Shown: positions 57,247 to 64,000 of the stretch, in pieces
Numbering within the stretch: the stretch's first letter is position 1
How the letters are laid out: every line of letters begins with the position of its first letter
Source of the DNA: Phallus indusiatus
Lineage: Eukaryota > Basidiomycota > Agaricomycetes > Phallales > Phallaceae
Reading direction: 5' to 3'
Length of the DNA stretch: 64,000 nucleotides
NCBI GenBank assembly: GCA_027605045.1
Contig: JAQFWX010000124.1
Location: 37,575 to 101,574, forward strand
Translations under genes and position numbers: made by a program
Notes under the pieces: model-generated
The model's database searches: none
The model's input: only the letters and a program-made list of their open reading frames with translations
Told to the model about the DNA's origin: nothing

Positions 57247-58635
57247 TTCGGAGTTGAGGGATCACCGTGCACCAATGGTGCTCCTTTTAATTGACGAACG
57301 TTCATAAAGTAAATACTATACATAGTTATTTATTTATGTAACATCAACTTTTGTTTACTCTAACTTAATTTACATACGAACAATAACATATTATTGCTCA
57401 ACCTTACACATGAATCACAAATCATGCAAAAAAAATCAGCCTTATATGCAACGACAGTAATATAAATATACGACGATCGAACAAAAGCAATCGATAATTA
57501 TTATCACTAATTACAGATAATCTCGAACTTCAAAGAATAACTTTGATAGGTCGTTTAGAAAGCAACAGCACTGAGAGAAAAAAAAGAAAGGAAAAAAGGA
57601 AAAAAAAACGCTATGCGATGCTCTACTCTACTATGTATGATTGGGTGAATTCATGACATTGATCAAGAAAAAAAGGTTGTCTCGATAAAATTACGGGAGT
57701 GCGAAAGTAAAAGGTGGTTAGCGGGTGAGAAATGTGAGGGGGCGTAGATAAGTGGGTGGGTTCGATGGATGTACAAGGATGTATGCTCGGGTCGTTCTCC
57801 AAATAAAAAAGAAATAAAGCACAACAAAACACAGAAAGAAAGAAAAAGAAAAAAAATCGAGCAAATTGAATCTGTGTGGCCTTACGCCGTCTAGACATGA
57901 ATATGCGATTTGCAAGGAAGCGAAGCGATATGCGGGGAAGAATAATTTCGTGTGGTGATGAGGTTTGGACAGAATCACGGTTCGTAAGAGGATAGTTGGC
58001 GTTGTTGTTTGGTTTCGTGTAGCATGCAAGTACATGTATAGCAAAACACCAGAAGGCCTTTGAACAAGTTAATGTAAAAGCCTCCTTTTTTGAAAACGGA
58101 TGGAGAGGAAGGATTTCAGAGCAATTCGATTAGACGACGGATAGAAGGAACACAGGATACGGGGCCACGATAGAAGAGAATTACGATAAGCGACGGATTT
58201 CGTCGATGTCGACGAGATGCATTCGAGGTACGCGTGTCAGCCACACGAATGGGCACACAGCGTAGGATAAGAAAATTGGAGTTTGACGTCCTATAGAGAC
58301 GAGACACGAGCCGGAGAAAGGGTAAGGGGAGGATTGAGGTTCGAGACGAATAAGTTGAGAGAGTAGTGCAGCGCGATAGAGCGACAAAAAAATGGGGAGA
58401 CAGAGACAGACAGATAGAGACAGTAAGATTAGGTTAACACGGGATTAGGCGAACTCGCATTTGAGTCGAGCCGCCCAGGGCCGACTAAATAAAACTCGAG
58501 AAAGGAAAAGAAACTCGCAAAGGCGAGGAACAGCAGCAATTGAGCAGCGGGATACGTTGTAGGGTTGGTTTACCACCTAATGGAGTAAAAGGGGTTAAGA
58601 TCAACCCTTGATAGATTTAGTAAAAATGATGGTTC
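57247..58635. other. Intergenic between converging RIB3 and DED1
   Basis: Contains the 3' flanks of both genes. The half nearest DED1 is purine-rich on the plus strand, consistent with a long pyrimidine-rich DED1 3' UTR on the minus strand. Frames at 57623-58044 and 58116-58387 are Phe/Ser-rich or Arg/Ser-rich without motifs and are not called. Confidence 0.45.
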
Positions 58636-60786
<2,151 letters not shown>

Positions 60787-63349
60787 ATTACTATTTTATA
60801 GTAGTTGAAGTTGATTTTTTTTTGAAGTGAATCAAAGGAGTTGAAAATAAAAGAAACTTGATGTTTCTGTCTACGAGAGTGGGAGTTGGTGGGAGTTTTT
60901 AAGTGAGGGGTGCAAAGCGTCTTTTCGCTGTCGGAGCTTGGATACGACGTGATCCGAATATCTGGCGGGTGATGTTCCCACGGTCATTTTGTCGAAACCG
61001 CTTATCCTCACCGGATGGCTACTTGGCCACTTGGCCATCGACGGCACATGCAAATGACTTCGCGTTCTCTTCCTATAATCTTCCCTGCGAAACAGCAGCA
61101 GAAGATTTCTTAATTTGCTGACTCACTCCTGCTTATCGCCCATCTCTTTCCTATAGAAATGTGTGAATTGTTCAGCCAAGAGAAGCCTATTTTGCAAAAG
61201 CATGTCCCAACTTGCGATGCACCGTGTGGAACAAGGTGAGGCGATCTCACTCAATATTTTCCTGAAATTTCACGCTTCTTCTCCAAGCTCTTCATGTATT
61301 ATCGAGCCATGACGTATTTTATTATATTATCGCTCTGTTGAGTGGACACAGGTGGACACGCATGCCCTCGAGACAAATTGTTCACGAACCGCCTAGCAGC
61401 ATCGGCTCGGAGCTTCCTGACCTTTAATCAATTGTTCATTTTCTGTGTTTAACCCAGATGGTCGTCTTGCAGCCCTTTCTGTCCAGTCGCTCCTAGTTGC
61501 TCACGCTAAATCACGATCCTCCCTGACCATTCTATCACGAGATGTTCTTCTGAGAAAGGAACGCTTCGATTTCTCTAGATTCTTCATATCACAAATCACT
61601 TAAATCATTTCAATCGGTGCCTACTGAGGCCCTCTGCACACTCCAATGAACAGCATGTTCCGTTTTCCGTTTACCGGACACGGAACCGCACATACTCCAA
61701 CACAGCAACCTTTCCTGCCGAACTCGGAACGTGCATCAATCATTATATTTCATCGTTCGATGCCGTTTATGCAAACGTAAGTAAGTAACAAGCACCTTAA
61801 GAGAAACGAGGCAAAATGTAACGAGGCTTGTATTTCTTCCGATCGCTAATGAGCCTTACCCTACTTTTAGATAATATTGCCCTATTGAGTGCCATGACAT
61901 ATCACAAAACGTGGAGAATTAATGGCTCATGTCATTCATTTCTTGCTATTTCAGTTTTAAGCAAACTCAAATTTGACTCTAGCCATTTCTTCATTGATAA
62001 CAGTGCCCAATCTCACCTGACATTTGTATATATGCCATAAAACCCACTGGCCACCCGCTACTTTAACCTATAGTTCTCCAAACCGATCATACGTAATTGT
62101 AGACCGTACTAAAGCAACTCCTACCACATGATCTCGAACGTCTCTTAGAGGCTAGTCTTTAATTTCAGGAAGCTGGTGTCGTCAATTTTCAATGAGATAC
62201 GTTTAAATAACCAAGAGCGGTTAGCCTAAAATAGTTTGGAGTATTGATACCAAGTACTGTGGCCAGATAATTAGGAAGAGTATGCTTCAGGGTAGGCCGA
62301 TTCATATGTCAAATACACTTGACATAGATGTGCTGAGTATATCCAAACCTAGAGGTTAAGTACTCTATCATGCCGAGGCTTGAGGGCGGATGTGTACAAA
62401 TCAGCAAGGTCACTGTCAGTTACTATCATAATGTCCGAGTCAGGGCAGACAGCGGATAAGTCCTAAGTACTAATGAGGACCCTTACCTTTAAACATGTTC
62501 CCTTTGAGTCGCCGGGATTACTAATGGTCTGAACACCTAAATCAAGAATTAAGTTAATGGATGTGCAATTCAAAAGAATTTCAGGAACCGAAAATGTACG
62601 TGAAAGTCTAGTGGTTGAAAGTAAGGGTTTGGATTCGCTGGCAGTTAGTCCATTGTTTCTATTGTTAGAAAAATAGGGGGACTACTGGTACCTAGTCGTA
62701 GTACCTATTTGAGACGATAAATTGATGGATATTTAAATATGTTGCATTCACACTTTGTCCGCACGTGTACGCTTCAGGTAATGTTTTCAAGCTTGTTTCC
62801 ATCGTAACGAATATACGGCTGCGCAAAGTTGAAAGTCCCAATATAGCCTGAGAAATATCGATAAACTCCCACACTGGGTTTCGGTGTAAAGAAACGCCAT
62901 GCTTCTACTTCGTCATGTATGATTGACCTCTAAGTTGGGTCGACGATTTGAAAACCGCCAAAGACTAAGCCTTGCGAGAAGACATAAACAATGAAATTTC
63001 TTTTAAGCGGTTAGAGAATATCGGTGAATATCAACCGCGGTAATAACGAAATGTGCAACTTAGTCAGAACGAAGCAGTACTTCCATTTTTTGAAATGATA
63101 CAGAATGATGCCCGCTATAATTACCTGACAATTGATTAATTCGTTGCGGATGAGCCGTTGTCAATTTGCTCGCGAAAGACAGACGACCAGTATATTAAAT
63201 TGGAAGTCGCCGAAATTGTTGGAGAAGGCTACACAAATATATTCGAGTTCGATACAAATCCCACCTAATTCAACTTAGACAGATTATTTATCATCTGCAA
63301 AATTTTTTTGCTTACGTTCAACATAACGACTCACATCAGGGACATGAAC
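60787..63349. other. Intergenic, no gene seen
   Basis: 2.5 kb including the DED1 promoter and leader (60787 to about 61100) and the 3' flank of the HGH1-like gene. Frames at 61828-62040 (plus) and 62692-62874 (minus, EFIDISQAILGLSTLRSRIF) are short and unsupported. I see no repeat or RNA gene. Confidence 0.45.
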
Positions 63350-64000
63350 TTACACTTCTTCTATTCTTTCATCTTCGGAATCATCTTCATCTTCATCTTC
63401 ATGATCTTTATCTTTTTCCACAATAGTCGTTATATCACCATCATTTGTCGTCTCGTCGCTTTCGTCCCGTTTCAGTAAATTGACCAATCTTTCAACATGT
63501 TCTGAAACCTTGATCACACGCTTTATCAGGTGTTGTCATATAACCTAGTTTGTGATCAACTCACTTTTTCTACTGCTTCCGTTTCATGCAATACGCGTAT
63601 AATTTCATATGTACCGTTGTTCCTGAGGTAATCACGTCCCCATCGCGTTGTACATAAAAGAAGTAGTGATTCAATATGCGCCAATCGCAATGCGCTGTCA
63701 GGCTCCCGTTTTTTGGTGGGAGGCAGGAACTGTAAAACAGCGGGTAACTTCTCTTGTTCCTGTCATTTACTGAATAAATGAGTGTCATTCAGTAGGTAAC
63801 ACAATTTACCTCCAGTTCTAGTTCTTCCGGACCCGCCAAGGGTAGTAAAATGGCAGGGAGAATGTTAACACCAGAAGCTTCGATTTTCGAAGGTGATACT
63901 GATATTTGTTCATCTTCAGCTGAGAGTAGGGCCTTGTGTGCCGGTGCATGGAAGCAGCAATTTCTAGTCATAGTCAGTTTCATGTTAGTTACTCGAAATG
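63350..64000 (-). CDS. HGH1: Hgh1-like eEF2 chaperone, C-terminal part
   Basis: Three exons are visible (about 63963-63810, 63759-63565, 63508-63350); the 5' part lies beyond the window. Hgh1 is an armadillo-type chaperone that helps fold translation elongation factor eEF2. The signature C-terminal block is complete: NCCFHAPAHKALLS, ILLPLAGPEELELE, then EQEKLPAVLQFLPPTKKREP, LLLLCTTRWGRDYLR, VLHETEAVEK and VSEHVERLVNLLKRDE. An acidic tail (DEDEDDSEDE) ends at a TAA (63350-63352). That stop sits inside a sequence that could also be a splice donor (GTGTAAGT), so a further exon is not excluded. Both visible introns are GT-AG and short. Confidence 0.85.

Overview
The window looks like nuclear DNA of a filamentous basidiomycete, most likely an Agaricomycete. 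Genes are dense and packed with very short GT-AG introns (about 43-75 bp). The gene set is fungal (Sec18, Ded1, Rib3, Ade16/17, Hgh1, a Gyp2-type TBC protein, a Mus7/Mms22-type repair protein), and there is a STAND/NACHT gene of the kind found in fungal innate recognition. I rebuilt exon chains by hand from splice sites, reading-frame phase and family similarity. No transcript evidence was available.

Layout. 1-974 (-): 3' part of a gene made of repeated, possibly Crinkler-like modules. 1402-5450 (-): GRAM/TBC/EF-hand Rab GAP. 5527-7158 (+): leucine-rich-repeat protein, divergent from the GAP. 7211-8397 (-): Sds3-like subunit. 8515-14427 (+): Mms22/Mus7-like repair factor, divergent from Sds3. 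14619-15745 (+): HD-domain nucleotidase. 15779-17984 (-): bifunctional purine enzyme Ade16/17. 18665-23561 (+): a C2-NACHT gene whose helical/propeller half is split by retroposed tRNA-headed elements and then decays. 23562-25788: gene-poor. 25789-28223 (+): asparaginase with ankyrin repeats. 28341-31230 (+): Sec18. 32132-35099 (+): ADF-H/PQ-repeat/coiled-coil/PH protein. 35100-41729: gene-poor. 41730-46637 (-): large Q-rich GATA-finger protein. 49174-52842 (-): large low-complexity protein of unknown function with a conserved WICPFCEY core. 56194-57246 (+): Rib3. 58636-60786 (-): Ded1. 63350-64000 (-): Hgh1, cut by the window edge.

Functional themes. Most genes are unlinked housekeeping functions: vesicle traffic (Sec18, TBC GAP), nucleotide and flavin metabolism (Ade16/17, HD nucleotidase, Rib3), translation (Ded1, Hgh1), chromatin and repair (Sds3-like, Mms22-like). 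The accessory signals are the interrupted NLR-type gene with its head-to-head SINE-like pair, the Crinkler-like repeat gene at the left edge, and three architecturally unusual proteins (ADF-H/PH, the GATA protein, the WICPFCEY protein). Two genes carry GC-AG introns with an identical 5' splice site. Ded1 and the decayed propeller each show a single-base frame break at a homopolymer, so read-level consensus errors should be considered before calling real mutations.
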